Part shown: positions 44,373-57,001 of the stretch, piece by piece
How positions within the stretch are numbered: the stretch's first letter is position 1
Layout: every line of letters begins with the position of its first letter
DNA from: CAZDDI01 sp964504195
GTDB lineage: Bacteria > Chloroflexota > Anaerolineae > B4-G1 > SLSP01
NCBI GenBank assembly: GCA_964504195.1
Contig: CAZDDI010000011.1
Location: forward strand, 38,193-102,192
Reading direction: 5' to 3'
DNA: 64,000 bases
Program-made: the position numbers and the translations under genes
Notes under the pieces: generated by a model
Database searches by the model: none
Seen by the model: only the letters and a program-made list of their open reading frames with translations
Told to the model about the DNA's origin: nothing

Positions 44373-45680
44373 TTAGCCCAACGGCAACGTGAAGTAAAAC
44401 ACACTCCCCTCGCCCATCTTGCTCTCCACGCCGATCTCCCCGCCGTGCTGTTCCACCGCCATCTTACAGAATGTCAGCCCCAAACCGGTACCTTGACGTT
44501 TCGCGCCCGAGTTGCGCACCTGCCCAAACTTCTCAAAGATGGTTTTCTGATAATCCGGGGGAATTCCTGGCCCAGTATCGCGCACATTCACCCGCACCAT
44601 CTTGGTATGCGGATTATGCCGGGCCTCCACCGTAATACGTCCGCCAGACGGCGTGTACTTGATCGCATTAGAAAGCAAGTTTGCCAGCACCCGGCTGATA
44701 AAAGCCCGATCGCACGGCACGGAACCAGCTGCACTGCACGTCTCGATTTGCAACGTAATGCCCTCAATGTCGGCCAGCGCACGGTTGCCCTCCACACTCT
44801 CCTCAATCAGCTCACACAAGTTGACCGACTCGATGTCCAGGTGAAATTTCCCAGCCTCCATCTTATTGATGTCCAGGATTTCACCCACCAGCCCCACCAG
44901 CACATGCCCACTGCGCCGCGCATTCTCCAGCAAACGTTTCTGATCCTTATTCATTTGATCCACCAACGTCATGCGCAGGATATCCAGCCCGCCCAAGAGC
45001 GCCGTAATAGGGTTGCGCAAGTCATGGACAATCATATGCGAGAGATTATCACGCAGGCGCTCCGACTCACGTAAACTAACATTGGTGCGTTTAAGCCGTT
45101 CAGCCAACGTGCCTGCCAGCTGTGATGTGATTAGAGTGGGGATGCTCAACGTAATCCAATTAATCACCAGCAACGCCCCCCGCTGCCCAGGAACGAATTC
45201 CATCTGCCAAATCTGCACCATTGGCAATATACCCGTATATTCCAGATAAAGAATCATGGCATAGCAAATAACGCTAACAAACGCAATGAACGTAGCCCCT
45301 GCCCGTCCCAACAGGAACGAAGCCCCCAGCACAATCACCAGATACACCGCCGGGAAGGGCGTGAGCGGGCCCCCGGTATAGTGAACGGCAAATGAGAGGA
45401 TGATTGTGTAAAGCGAGAGAGCAATCCAGGAAATCACACGTGGGGGGACATTTTGCTGCAAAGCGATAAGGCCACTCATCGTGACGGTCAGAGCGGCGAT
45501 CACCACCAGCCCTAACTCGGTGGGGGGGATTTGCAAAGCTACGATGCGATCACTAGAGGCCAAAATCAAAGCGCCCAGGCCTAGAATAAGCAACCCCGCA
45601 AAGTAGAAAGTGCTCCGCAAGTCATGCACTTCATCAGTATCACCGGGTTCGAAAAATTTCTTTCTGAAATCCTGAGCCAT
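44373..45680 (-). CDS. Membrane sensor histidine kinase
   Basis: A 435-residue protein: six membrane helices at ~25-190 as the input domain, a short coiled region, the HisKA dimerisation domain with phospho-acceptor His in MIVHDLRNPITALLGG, and HATPase with NLLSNAIKYTPSGG (N box), DTGPGIPP (G1) and GTGLGLTFCKMAVEQHGG (G2). No response regulator gene is adjacent, so it is an orphan kinase in this window. Own promoter; signal unknown. Confidence 0.93.
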   Translation of the reverse strand: MAQDFRKKFFEPGDTDEVHDLRSTFYFAGLLILGLGALILASSDRIVALQIPPTELGLVVIAALTVTMSGLIALQQNVPPRVISWIALSLYTIILSFAVHYTGGPLTPFPAVYLVIVLGASFLLGRAGATFIAFVSVICYAMILYLEYTGILPMVQIWQMEFVPGQRGALLVINWITLSIPTLITSQLAGTLAERLKRTNVSLRESERLRDNLSHMIVHDLRNPITALLGGLDILRMTLVDQMNKDQKRLLENARRSGHVLVGLVGEILDINKMEAGKFHLDIESVNLCELIEESVEGNRALADIEGITLQIETCSAAGSVPCDRAFISRVLANLLSNAIKYTPSGGRITVEARHNPHTKMVRVNVRDTGPGIPPDYQKTIFEKFGQVRNSGAKRQGTGLGLTFCKMAVEQHGGEIGVESKMGEGSVFYFTLPLG

Positions 45681-45726
45681 AGGTCTACACCTGTATAACC
45701 AAACTGTATTACGCTTTCACATCCAT

Positions 45727-45755
45727 AGTGTACAAGCATTTGCTAAGACTGTCAA
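45727..45755 (-). promoter_or_regulatory. Promoter of the histidine kinase
   Basis: Minus strand TTGACA (45750-45755), 17 bases, TACACT (45727-45732). Confidence 0.75.
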
Positions 45756-45800
45756 ACACGGACTGAGTTTTATAACTGTTTAACACCCCCCCCAAAAAAA

Positions 45801-45834
45801 TCCCCGCCCGGCTCAATCACGAGCCAGGCGGGGA
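45801..45834 (-). terminator. Terminator of the pyruvate:ferredoxin oxidoreductase gene
   Basis: TCCCCGCC-GGCTC and GAGCC-GGCGGGGA with one mismatch and loop AATCAC, followed on the minus strand by TTTTTTTGGG. Confidence 0.85.
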
Positions 45835-45889
45835 AGTCATCCTGACAAAGGCTCTCCCTTGCGCCAGGATGACAGTTACCCACACACTA

Positions 45890-49441
<3,552 letters not shown>

Positions 49442-49521
49442 ACAAAACCTCCTCAAAATTATACGCTAAAAAATACAGCTTGATAAAGCTAGATGTGGCA
49501 AGGCAGGGGCAAACGCTTTAT

Positions 49522-49549
49522 ATTATAGCACAAGGATTTTGCCCGTCAA
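49522..49549 (-). promoter_or_regulatory. Promoter of the pyruvate:ferredoxin oxidoreductase gene
   Basis: Minus strand TTGACG (49544-49549), 16 bases, TATAAT (49522-49527). The -35 box overlaps the 3' end of the upstream gene. Confidence 0.7.
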
Positions 49550-50220
49550 AACAACAAGGGCAACAACAATAACACAATCATAAAAATTGCACTTCCCAAT
49601 GCTACGCCCGCTACCGTCTGTCCCAGTGTGTGCCGACGCAACTTCACCCGCGACCAGGCTATAATCGGCACGGTCACAGCTAGCGGCGCGGCAGACAGCC
49701 CCACCACGCTCAGCATCAGGATAGTCATACCGGCAGCGGTAGAGGTGTGGACGCTAATCTTCCAGCGCAGGGTGATACAGTAAACGGCAACCGCCTGCAC
49801 AAGCGAAGCTCCAGTCAACAGGAGCAATGGATAAGGAGCGCGGCCCAGAACCATCAAGACAAGCGCCAGCACCAGACCGCTCAACGCCACCCGGAATGGC
49901 CCGGTACGCTGCTCCCGCAGTTGCAAGTCGAGGTCGGTGACTTTGCCCTGGGACAACAACCAGATAACGTACCCCAACGGAATGAACATCCCCAAGGTAA
50001 CATACAATCCGCTCCAAAGCCAAATGCCCGGCAAGGTCAACGTCATACTGAGCAATATCAAGGCAACCAATGTCATCACCGGCGGACTACCCAATTGCGA
50101 AATCACGTAAGCCACATATTCGCCCGGCGTGCGCGGTTTAAGGATCGCCCCCCCCAAATACACTGTTGAAATATCCATGCTCCCCTGTACTAAAGCCAGG
50201 GACGATTGTTCATTATCCAT
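49546..50220 (-). CDS. PAP2-like membrane phosphatase family protein
   Basis: A 224-residue protein with about six membrane helices. KISVHTSTAAG and AWSRVKLRRHTLGQTVAG correspond to the PAP2 C2 and C3 motifs (SGH and SRxxxxxHxxxD), keeping Ser-x-His and Arg/His but with Gln where Asp is usual. The first motif (KxxxxxxRP) is seen only weakly, in LQLREQRTGPF. Members hydrolyse undecaprenyl diphosphate or phosphatidic acid, or are transferases. Confidence 0.7.
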   Translation of the reverse strand: MDNEQSSLALVQGSMDISTVYLGGAILKPRTPGEYVAYVISQLGSPPVMTLVALILLSMTLTLPGIWLWSGLYVTLGMFIPLGYVIWLLSQGKVTDLDLQLREQRTGPFRVALSGLVLALVLMVLGRAPYPLLLLTGASLVQAVAVYCITLRWKISVHTSTAAGMTILMLSVVGLSAAPLAVTVPIIAWSRVKLRRHTLGQTVAGVALGSAIFMIVLLLLPLLF

Positions 50221-50302
50221 TATATTTTCCTACTTCCCTAATCACTACATCTCGAACCATATTATAACGCAACTTTCTGCTTTCGCTATACGATGTTACA
50301 AG

Positions 50303-50336
50303 TAACGTACCCTTCGACAGGCTCCAGGTACGTTTT
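50303..50336. repeat. Hairpin with dispersed-repeat core
   Basis: AACGTACC and GGTACGTT enclose CTTCGACAGGCTCCA, which is similar to the core of the dispersed elements at 14516 and 18184. Confidence 0.5.
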
Positions 50337-50370
50337 GAACAGTGGGATTGCATAAGTCCTGGCATTTTTA

Positions 50371-50398
50371 TTGACACCGCGCCCGCTGAGGTTATAAT
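50371..50398 (+). promoter_or_regulatory. Perfect-consensus promoter of the fused oxidoreductase gene
   Basis: TTGACA (50371-50376), 16 bases, TATAAT (50393-50398): both hexamers are full consensus. Confidence 0.8.
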
Positions 50399-50467
50399 GC
50401 CAGCAACCGGGGGCTGAAAATGACTATCCGACTACAGGACTAAGGACTATTTTGCAGGAGAAACATA

Positions 50468-51781
50468 ATGCCTGAACAACCCATCACCACCTATCGCAAT
50501 GCTAAAAAATACGGTTTTTGCCCTGGCTGTAGCCATGGGTTAATCCTCAATGCGCTGGATAAGGCGCTCGTGCGCCTGCAATGGGCTCCCGCCGAGGTGG
50601 TGCTTGTGACCGACATCGGCTGCGTGGGCCTCTCCGACCAATACTTCACCACCAGCGCGTTCCACGGCCTGCACGGGCGCAGCCTCACCTACGCCGCCGG
50701 CATCAAACTGGCCCGCCCGGAGCTGCACGTCATCGCCCTCATCGGCGATGGCGGTTGTGGCATCGGCGGCGCGCATCTGCTCAATGCCGCGCGCCGCAAT
50801 ATCGGCGTGACCACGCTGGTCTTCAACAACCTCAACTTTGGCATGACCGGTGGCCAGCATAGCGTCGCCACCCCGCCGGAGGGCGTCACCGCGACCACGC
50901 CCTGGGGCAACCTGGAGCGCCCGCTTGATATTGCCCAAACCGTCGCCATCAACGGCGCGGGCCACGTCTGGCGTGGGACAGCCTTCGAGAAAGACCTGGA
51001 TGCGCGCATCGAAGCCGCGCTCACCTACGATGGCTTTGCGCTGCTCGATATTTGGGAGCTGTGTGTGGCCTATTACGCCGCCAGCAACAACGTGAACCCC
51101 AAGGCGCTCGTCGCGACGATGGAAGCGCTCGGCCTGCAAGCCGGGCTATTGCACGATGCACCCCGCCCCGAATACGCCGCCGCCCTCCGCGCGCAGGGTG
51201 CATCGCAGCACGGCAAACCGGCAGCCCAGGGGCGCCCCTTGCCAACCCGCTATCCCCCACCCCTCGACCGCCGCTACACCATCGTCGTGGCCGGCTCGGC
51301 GGGGGGCCGGGTGCGCACTGCCGCCAAGATGATCGGCTTAGCAGCGACACTCTCCGGGCTGTGGGCCACCCAGCGCGACGATTACCCCGTCACCGTGCGC
51401 TCCGGACACAGCATCAGCGAGCTGGTGCTCGCACCGGAAGAAGTCCGCTACACCGGCGTCACTGTCCCCGACGCACTCTTCATCCTCAGCGCCGATGGCT
51501 ACCACAAGACGGCCCACTACCTGCGCACCATGCCCCCCACCAGCCGGGTCTTCGTCGTGCCAGAGTTTGCGGATGTGGCAACCTCCGCCCAGAAGACCGT
51601 GCTCGATCCAGAAACGCTCACGGGCGTGCCGCGCAATAACTGGATGTTGGGACTGGTCGCTGCCGGGCTGGGCCGCTTGGGGTTGTTCGATCCGGAAGCC
51701 TTGCTCGAAGCCGCTGCTGGCATCAGCGCGGCGTATGCTGACCAGAACCGCGCAGCGGTCGCCGCCGTGCTGCAAGCATGA
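50468..51781 (+). CDS. 2-oxoacid:ferredoxin oxidoreductase, fused beta and gamma subunits
   Basis: A 437-residue protein. The first ~270 residues are the TPP-binding beta subunit (FCPGCSHGLI with one pair of cluster Cys, DIGCVG, IGDGGCGIGGAHLLNAARRN). From ~275 to the end it is a gamma-like domain (VVAGSAGGRVRTAAKMIGLAA, TVRSGHSISELVLAPEEV). KorA-type alpha is not adjacent. Such beta-gamma fusions are unusual; the alpha subunit may be elsewhere or the reaction altered. GGAGAAAC precedes the ATG. The next gene overlaps by 4 bases. Confidence 0.82.
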   Translation: MPEQPITTYRNAKKYGFCPGCSHGLILNALDKALVRLQWAPAEVVLVTDIGCVGLSDQYFTTSAFHGLHGRSLTYAAGIKLARPELHVIALIGDGGCGIGGAHLLNAARRNIGVTTLVFNNLNFGMTGGQHSVATPPEGVTATTPWGNLERPLDIAQTVAINGAGHVWRGTAFEKDLDARIEAALTYDGFALLDIWELCVAYYAASNNVNPKALVATMEALGLQAGLLHDAPRPEYAAALRAQGASQHGKPAAQGRPLPTRYPPPLDRRYTIVVAGSAGGRVRTAAKMIGLAATLSGLWATQRDDYPVTVRSGHSISELVLAPEEVRYTGVTVPDALFILSADGYHKTAHYLRTMPPTSRVFVVPEFADVATSAQKTVLDPETLTGVPRNNWMLGLVAAGLGRLGLFDPEALLEAAAGISAAYADQNRAAVAAVLQA

Positions 51782-52188
51782 AAACCATCCTACAGCACAG
51801 TTGGCATCTGCTGCGCCGCTGGGGGCCACCGCTCGCACTGATGGCGTTGATATTCTTCCTCTCCTCACGCCCCAAACTACCAGGGCCGGAAAACCCGCTA
51901 TGGAATCTGCTGGTCAAGAAGGGGGGACACTTTGTGGTGTTCGGGGCGTTGGCATGGCTCTACGTGCGTGCGCTCACAGACGAGCGTCCGGCGCGGGCGC
52001 GGGATTACTGGCTGGCGTGGGGGCTAACGTTGCTCTACGCAATCAGCGATGAGTTTCATCAGAGCTTCACGCCGGGCCGCCACCCAGCACTCAGCGACGT
52101 GGTCATTGATCAGCTGGGGGCGGCGACGGCGCTTCTGATCCACCGATGGCGATCTCGGAAATCTGCTCCGGCGGCACCAGCGCCGTAA
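51778..52188 (+). CDS. VanZ-family membrane protein
   Basis: A 136-residue protein with four membrane helices. KKGGHFVVFGALAWLYVRAL and YAISDEFHQSFTPGRHPALSDVVIDQLGA are the VanZ signature (the conserved DExHQ region). VanZ homologues give low-level teicoplanin resistance in enterococci, but most have unknown roles. Its start overlaps the oxidoreductase stop (ATGA). Its last 86 bases overlap scpA on the opposite strand. Confidence 0.88.
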   Translation: MKTILQHSWHLLRRWGPPLALMALIFFLSSRPKLPGPENPLWNLLVKKGGHFVVFGALAWLYVRALTDERPARARDYWLAWGLTLLYAISDEFHQSFTPGRHPALSDVVIDQLGAATALLIHRWRSRKSAPAAPAP

Positions 52189-52891
52189 CGACGATCTCGC
52201 CAAACCGCTGCGTCTGCGTCGCCGAGACCGAACACTGTTTGATGAGCTCCAGAACCGCCTGTAACGTCACCGTTGCTTCCAAACGAGTCGGCTCCCGGCC
52301 CATAAGCTTGCTGAACGAGACCTGCGTCCACTGCGTCAACCGCGCACGGATAAGACGAATCTGCTGCGTGATAGAGATACGAGGGCGCTGGATGGCCTCT
52401 TGCGGACGCGGCCCTTCGCTAGGATAGAGCACCGCCTCCGCGGCCGCACGGAGCATATCCAACGTCAAGTGTGATACATCCACTTCCACCCGCTGCGGGC
52501 GCGGCACGCGCGCCACGCGCACATAGCTCCGCAACCCCTGCTGATCCCGCTCGCGTAACACCTGCGCGGCCTCTTTGTACTGCCGATATAGTCGTAGTTG
52601 TTGCACCAGCTCGTCTTCGGTTTCCTCCTGGCGGTAGGCCGCTCCTGCCGAAGGCGAGGGGCGTGGCAAAAGCGCCTGCGACTTGATCAGCAACAGGCGT
52701 GCGGCCACCACGAGAAAATCGGCCACCACATCTAGCTCCAAGCGCCCCCGCATGGCCTCCACATGGGCCAGAAACTCATCGGTGACTTGCGCTAGGGCAA
52801 TCTGGGTGATGTCCAGCGATTCCTTCTCGATCAGGTGCAACAGCAGGTCGAGCGGGCCTGCAAACACGGGGAGATGGACTTCGTAACTCAT
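52103..52891 (-). CDS. scpA: Segregation and condensation protein A
   Basis: The kleisin subunit of SMC-ScpAB condensin, 262 residues. The N-terminal FAGPLDLLLHLIEKESLDI and the helical SMC-neck-binding region are diagnostic, and the C-terminal winged helix (FSKLMGREPTRLEATVTLQAVLEL in two blocks) binds the SMC cap. It ends inside the VanZ gene on the other strand, an 86-base tail-to-tail overlap. scpB is not visible. Confidence 0.93.
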   Translation of the reverse strand: MSYEVHLPVFAGPLDLLLHLIEKESLDITQIALAQVTDEFLAHVEAMRGRLELDVVADFLVVAARLLLIKSQALLPRPSPSAGAAYRQEETEDELVQQLRLYRQYKEAAQVLRERDQQGLRSYVRVARVPRPQRVEVDVSHLTLDMLRAAAEAVLYPSEGPRPQEAIQRPRISITQQIRLIRARLTQWTQVSFSKLMGREPTRLEATVTLQAVLELIKQCSVSATQTQRFGEIVVTALVPPEQISEIAIGGSEAPSPPPADQ

Positions 52892-52932
52892 GCTGGGGCA
52901 AGCATAACCGAAAACCCAAAAACCGCAACCGG

Positions 52933-52999
52933 GACCACGAAGGACACACAGATGACAAAGAACCTTTCTCCCTTTGTGGCCCCTTGTGTCCTTTGTGGT
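52933..52999. repeat. Intergenic palindrome built on AAGGACACA words
   Basis: ACCACGAAGGACACA (from 52933) is imperfectly mirrored by TGTGTCCTTTGTGGT (to 52999). Confidence 0.65.
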
Positions 53000-53058
53000 G
53001 ATAATTTGGGATTTCGCGGTTGAGATTTGGGAAATCGGTGCTATAGTAAACGTAAAAC

Positions 53059-53128
53059 ATACTGCGTACTGCGTGATGCGTAATCAGAGAGTTCTTCACG
53101 TTTCACGCAGTACGCAGTACACAGTATC
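53059..53128. repeat. Intergenic palindrome built on TACTGCG words
   Basis: ATACTGCGTACTGCGTGATG is mirrored by CACGCAGTACGCAGTACACA. The right arm ends at the start of the metalloprotease gene region. Two different word palindromes lie in tandem between scpA and this gene. Confidence 0.65.
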
Positions 53129-53131
53129 ACT

Positions 53132-53896
53132 ATGGAAACTTCCGTCATGTTACTATTCGCCCAGTTAACGCTCGTCCTGGGGCTGCTGCTCCTGGCGGAT
53201 CGCTGGCTGCATCGTCACCTGCAAGGCGTGATGTTCCTGCTCAGCCGCGACCATGAAATCGCCGTGTGGCTCTACGCGCTCATCCTGCTCCCCGGCGTTG
53301 CCCTCCACGAGCTGAGCCACGCCGTCACTGCCGCGCTGCTACGGGTGCGCATCGGGCGCATCTCAATCCTGCCTCAACGCAGCGGCAGCCGCATCCAACT
53401 GGGCTTTGTGCCGGTGCAGGAGACCGACTTCATCCGCGCCAGTCTCATCGGTGCCGCGCCGTTCTTCGTGGGCGCACTGGTCATCTTCCTGGTGGGCCGC
53501 GCGGTCTTCGGCACGCCGGATGTAGTCGCCGCCATCACCGCTGCCGATGCGCACGCCGCGCTCCAGGGCTTGCGCGCCGCGCTCGCCGCGCCCGATGCCT
53601 GGGTGTGGGCGTACCTCATCTTCACCATCGGCAACACTATGCTGCCTAGCCGCTCCGATACGCACGCCTGGCCGCTGCTAGGCGGCGTGCTGCTGCTCGG
53701 CGCGGTCATCATCGCCCTGGCCGGGGGCGGCGCGCTGCTGTTGCAGGGCCTCGCCGCCACGCTGGGCACGCTCGTGGGCTGGCTGATCCTGCTGGGCGGC
53801 AGCACCTTGCTGATTGATCTCCCGTTCTTTCTGTTTCTCATCCTCATAGAAAAGGCGCTGGAACGCCTGAGCGGCCTGCGCCTGGAGTATAGTTGA
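53132..53896 (+). CDS. Membrane-embedded HExxH metalloprotease-like protein
   Basis: A 254-residue polytopic protein with about six helices. LHELSHAVTAALL carries the HExxH zinc motif in a membrane segment, as in M50 site-2 proteases or the related YwmB/DUF-type membrane peptidases; the third zinc ligand is not obvious (Asp in LIDLPFF or PSRSDTH are candidates). It is coupled to the next gene by a TGATG overlap. Confidence 0.75.
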   Translation: METSVMLLFAQLTLVLGLLLLADRWLHRHLQGVMFLLSRDHEIAVWLYALILLPGVALHELSHAVTAALLRVRIGRISILPQRSGSRIQLGFVPVQETDFIRASLIGAAPFFVGALVIFLVGRAVFGTPDVVAAITAADAHAALQGLRAALAAPDAWVWAYLIFTIGNTMLPSRSDTHAWPLLGGVLLLGAVIIALAGGGALLLQGLAATLGTLVGWLILLGGSTLLIDLPFFLFLILIEKALERLSGLRLEYS

Positions 53897-55332
53897 TGCG
53901 ACGTTATCTACCGGCGGGCGCGCTGCTGCTCGCGTACCTGCTCATCGGCCTGTTATATGCGCTCTACACCCCGCCCTGGCAAGTCCCCGACGAACCCGCC
54001 CACTACAATTACATCCGCGCGCTGGCGGAGGGGCGCGGCTTCCCGGTGATGGAGCCGGGCGATTATGACCAGGACTATCTGGGCCGCCTCACCGCCGAAC
54101 GCTTCCCCCCGCACCTGCCGGTGGATGTGGTGGAGTATGAGGATCATCAGCCGCCGCTCTACTATCTGCTGGCGACGCCGTTTTTCTGGGTGTTCGATGG
54201 GGCGATGCTGTCGCTGCGCCTGTTCTCGCTCGCGCTGAGTGCGGTGGGCGTGCTGCTGATTGCGCTGCTCACGCGGGAGCTCTGCCCCGCGCACCCCCGG
54301 CTCGCCTGGCTGAGCGCGGGGCTGGTGGCGTTCAACCCGCAGTTTGTGGCGCTGATGACCGGCGTGAACAACGATGCGCTCACGCTCGCGCTGCTCTGGC
54401 TGTGGGTATGGCTGGCCGTGCGCTACTTGCGCGGCGCGACCTCTCCCTGGCTGTTGAGCCTCGTGTTGGGCGCGCTGCTGGTCACCAAAAGCACCGGCTA
54501 CGCGGCTGTGCCGCTCACGGCTGTGGTGCTCTACTGGCGTGGGCGACGGGAAACCTGGTCGTGGCAGCAGTTGCTCCGCGAGGCGGTACGGCTCGGCGGG
54601 CCGGCGCTGCTTCTGGGCGCACTGTGGTGGGGGCGCAACGCCGCCGTCTACGGCTGGCCCGATGTGATGGGGCTGCAACGCCACGATGAGGTGGTGGTAG
54701 GCCAGCCGCGCACTGCCGATTGGATCGCCCGTGATGGGCTGTGGCCGTTCCTTGCGGGCGCGGCGCAGACCACGTTCCGCTCGTTCTGGGGGCAGTTCGG
54801 CTGGATGGGCGTGGTGCTGGATGCGCGGCTCTACGATGCGCTGGGGCTGCTCTCGCTGCTGCTGGTCTGGGGCACGCTCGCCCATCTGCTGACGACGTGG
54901 CGCGCGTGTACGCGGCATCAGCGAGAGGGCGCGCTGCTATTGGGCGCGCTGGCGGGGTTAGCAGTGGGGCTGTATCTCTACTACAACCTGGGCTTCGTGC
55001 AGCATCAGGGGCGGTATCTGTTCACCGCGCTGCCGGTGCTGGGCGTGGGCGGCGCGGCGGGTCTGCGGACGCTCGCCCGGCGCGAGCTGGCCTGGGGTAC
55101 GGCGGCGGCACTTGCGGTGAGCGGCGGGCTGCTGGCGCTCGTGGGACTGCTGCGCGGCGACCTACCGTTGTGGTCGCTGGCGCTCATCGGCGCAACGGCG
55201 GGCGCGCTCGCGATGACGGGCTGGCTGCCCGATAAGCACAAGGTTCTCGCGGGCACAGCACTGCTCGCAGCGCTGGCGCTGCTCGATGTGGTGTGCCTCT
55301 TCGGCTTCATCGTGCCGCAATTGAGATTTTAG
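53896..55332 (+). CDS. DUF2142 family membrane protein (probable glycosyltransferase)
   Basis: A 478-residue polytopic protein. WQVPDEPAHYNYIRALAEGRG near the N-terminus is the DUF2142 signature (Asp-Glu in the first loop, as in GT-C enzymes using polyprenyl-phosphate sugars), followed by YEDHQPPLYYLLATP and ten or more helices. GT-C enzymes glycosylate lipids or proteins outside the membrane. The ATG overlaps the preceding stop (TGATG). Confidence 0.82.
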   Translation: MRRYLPAGALLLAYLLIGLLYALYTPPWQVPDEPAHYNYIRALAEGRGFPVMEPGDYDQDYLGRLTAERFPPHLPVDVVEYEDHQPPLYYLLATPFFWVFDGAMLSLRLFSLALSAVGVLLIALLTRELCPAHPRLAWLSAGLVAFNPQFVALMTGVNNDALTLALLWLWVWLAVRYLRGATSPWLLSLVLGALLVTKSTGYAAVPLTAVVLYWRGRRETWSWQQLLREAVRLGGPALLLGALWWGRNAAVYGWPDVMGLQRHDEVVVGQPRTADWIARDGLWPFLAGAAQTTFRSFWGQFGWMGVVLDARLYDALGLLSLLLVWGTLAHLLTTWRACTRHQREGALLLGALAGLAVGLYLYYNLGFVQHQGRYLFTALPVLGVGGAAGLRTLARRELAWGTAAALAVSGGLLALVGLLRGDLPLWSLALIGATAGALAMTGWLPDKHKVLAGTALLAALALLDVVCLFGFIVPQLRF

Positions 55333-55351
55333 CCACGAATACGGAGTCATC

Positions 55352-55741
55352 ATGTCTATCGAACCGGGTATCATTGGAGAACTCACGTTGGTGGTGGCGG
55401 AGGAGCACACGGCGGCGCGCTACGGGAGCGGTCTCGCACCGGTGTTCAGCACACCGCACATGATCGCTCTACTCGAAGGCGCGGCGGCGGCGGCGGTGGA
55501 ATCGCAGCTAGCGGAGGGCCAAAGCACCGTTGGCACGCTGGTCAACGTGCAGCATCTGGCCGCCACGCCCATCGGAATGACCATCCGCGCGCGCGCCGAA
55601 CTGCTGGAAGTGGATCGCCGTCGCCTGCGCTATCGCGTGGAGGCGTGGGACGAAGTCGAGAAGATCGCCGAGGGGGAACACGAGCGGTTCATCATTGATT
55701 ATGCACGGTTCATGGCGAAGGTGGGGGAGAAACAGGCGTAA
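55352..55741 (+). CDS. FlK-like hotdog thioesterase
   Basis: A 129-residue hotdog-fold protein. STPHMIALLEGA and NVQHLAATPIGM place Thr, Glu and His as in the FlK fluoroacetyl-CoA thioesterase triad; a Phe-gate seen in FlK cannot be checked. Related proteins hydrolyse short acyl-CoAs. Nearby genes give no clue to the substrate. Confidence 0.85.
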   Translation: MSIEPGIIGELTLVVAEEHTAARYGSGLAPVFSTPHMIALLEGAAAAAVESQLAEGQSTVGTLVNVQHLAATPIGMTIRARAELLEVDRRRLRYRVEAWDEVEKIAEGEHERFIIDYARFMAKVGEKQA

Positions 55742-55862
55742 GGCGAGGTTCGACTAAACTCAGCAGATCACGGTTTGAAGCTCGTAGAGTGATTTTTGAG
55801 CGTACCAGGAGCACGATAAATCGTACTCTACAAGCAGATTCATGATCTGCCGAGAACAAGCT

Positions 55863-56819
55863 TCAAGGGCTGCTGAGCTGCCCCGTGATAACATCTAACA
55901 GCCAGGAATCACCCGCTTTGTCATGCAGGAGCACCTGGTTCTCGGATGCCCATGCCATGGTGATGAATAACCGATTATCCTCATGAATCAGAATAGTTTG
56001 TTCTAGTGTGGTAGTATTGACATACATAATAGATGTAGCATCCGCCCAATCCGTTGTGCAAGGACGCAGCGCCAATGTCAATACCAACCCAGCCCCGTCC
56101 GGCGACCAGATAATATGCCCGGCCTGGTAGCTGTCGCCCGGATCTAATACACTTTCTCGTTCCACGGCGCTCGCCAAGTCTCGAACAACCAACCCGCGGT
56201 TTCTAAATCCAATGTAGGCCAGTTGCGTTTCGTCTGGAGATAGCGCCAGCCAAAAGCCCACCGGGGGTGCGAGCTCCCTGGCACTACCGCGGCGCAAATC
56301 AAACTCATATAGATCTTGCCCATTTACGAACACCGAACAGCCATCTGGGACCGGTCGATGGGTGAAGTACAGATGGTACCCATCACGCGACCAGTGCAAA
56401 GGATGCGGAATGGTGTAACCCAATCCCCATTCTTGCCAGGCATCCTCGATTATCCACACAAGTTCTTCAGCCGTATGAGATACGCTTAAATGCGTATAAT
56501 ACTGATTCTGGCTCCCCAGAGGCAAGGCGACAGTTGTCTTGGCTACCCATATTCCATCAGGAGATGTAGCTGCCCACTCGCGCACCTGGAAATTGTTGAA
56601 TACCGGAGTCGCGGTGGGCGTTACAGAAACGGCGGGTGGCGTGACCAACGTGTCTACAATAGGCGTATTAACTGGCAGGGGGGTAAGTGTCACTGCGGGG
56701 GATGGCGTATGTGTGGAGCGAGATGCAGTTGGTGGTAATTGTGAAACAGGTGTGGTGGGGCTACAAGCCGCAAATAGCAGCAATAACCCAATGCCGGCAC
56801 AAACAGATACTCGTTTCAT
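55863..56819 (-). CDS. Lipoprotein with beta-propeller (TolB/WD40-like) repeats
   Basis: A 318-residue protein. ATG 56819 is chosen so that the lipobox LLFAAC lies at ~18-23. A Thr/Pro linker is followed by repeated blades: LHWSRDGYHLYFTHR, LSPDETQLAYIGF and IIWSPDGAGLVLTL, then FITMAWASENQVLLHD. It is probably a surface-exposed binding protein. Confidence 0.82.
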   Translation of the reverse strand: MKRVSVCAGIGLLLLFAACSPTTPVSQLPPTASRSTHTPSPAVTLTPLPVNTPIVDTLVTPPAVSVTPTATPVFNNFQVREWAATSPDGIWVAKTTVALPLGSQNQYYTHLSVSHTAEELVWIIEDAWQEWGLGYTIPHPLHWSRDGYHLYFTHRPVPDGCSVFVNGQDLYEFDLRRGSARELAPPVGFWLALSPDETQLAYIGFRNRGLVVRDLASAVERESVLDPGDSYQAGHIIWSPDGAGLVLTLALRPCTTDWADATSIMYVNTTTLEQTILIHEDNRLFITMAWASENQVLLHDKAGDSWLLDVITGQLSSP

Positions 56820-56881
56820 TGTATGCCCTCCGCTTTTAGCATGAATCTTACTTTTGTATCGGGAAACATTCTGCACTTTAC

Positions 56882-56942
56882 GGGAATCATTCCCTGCAAT
56901 CGGGGATCATTTGCAAGCACTTCGCAACGATACCCGATTGCA
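56882..56942. promoter_or_regulatory. Palindromic operator-like cluster before the 57002 gene
   Basis: GGGAATCATTCCC (56882-56894) and the inverted pair TGCAATCGGG (56895-56904)/CCCGATTGCA (56933-56942). The second arm covers the -35 box. Confidence 0.45.
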
Positions 56943-56966
56943 ATTTATCGCTTTTCGGTATACAAT
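56938..56966 (+). promoter_or_regulatory. Promoter of the 57002 gene
   Basis: TTGCAA (56938-56943), 17 bases, TACAAT (56961-56966); the ATG is 36 bases further, after AAAGGAG. Confidence 0.6.
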
Positions 56967-57001
56967 GGGAATAATCTTGAGCGATTGGAAAGGAGCCGAG
57001 A

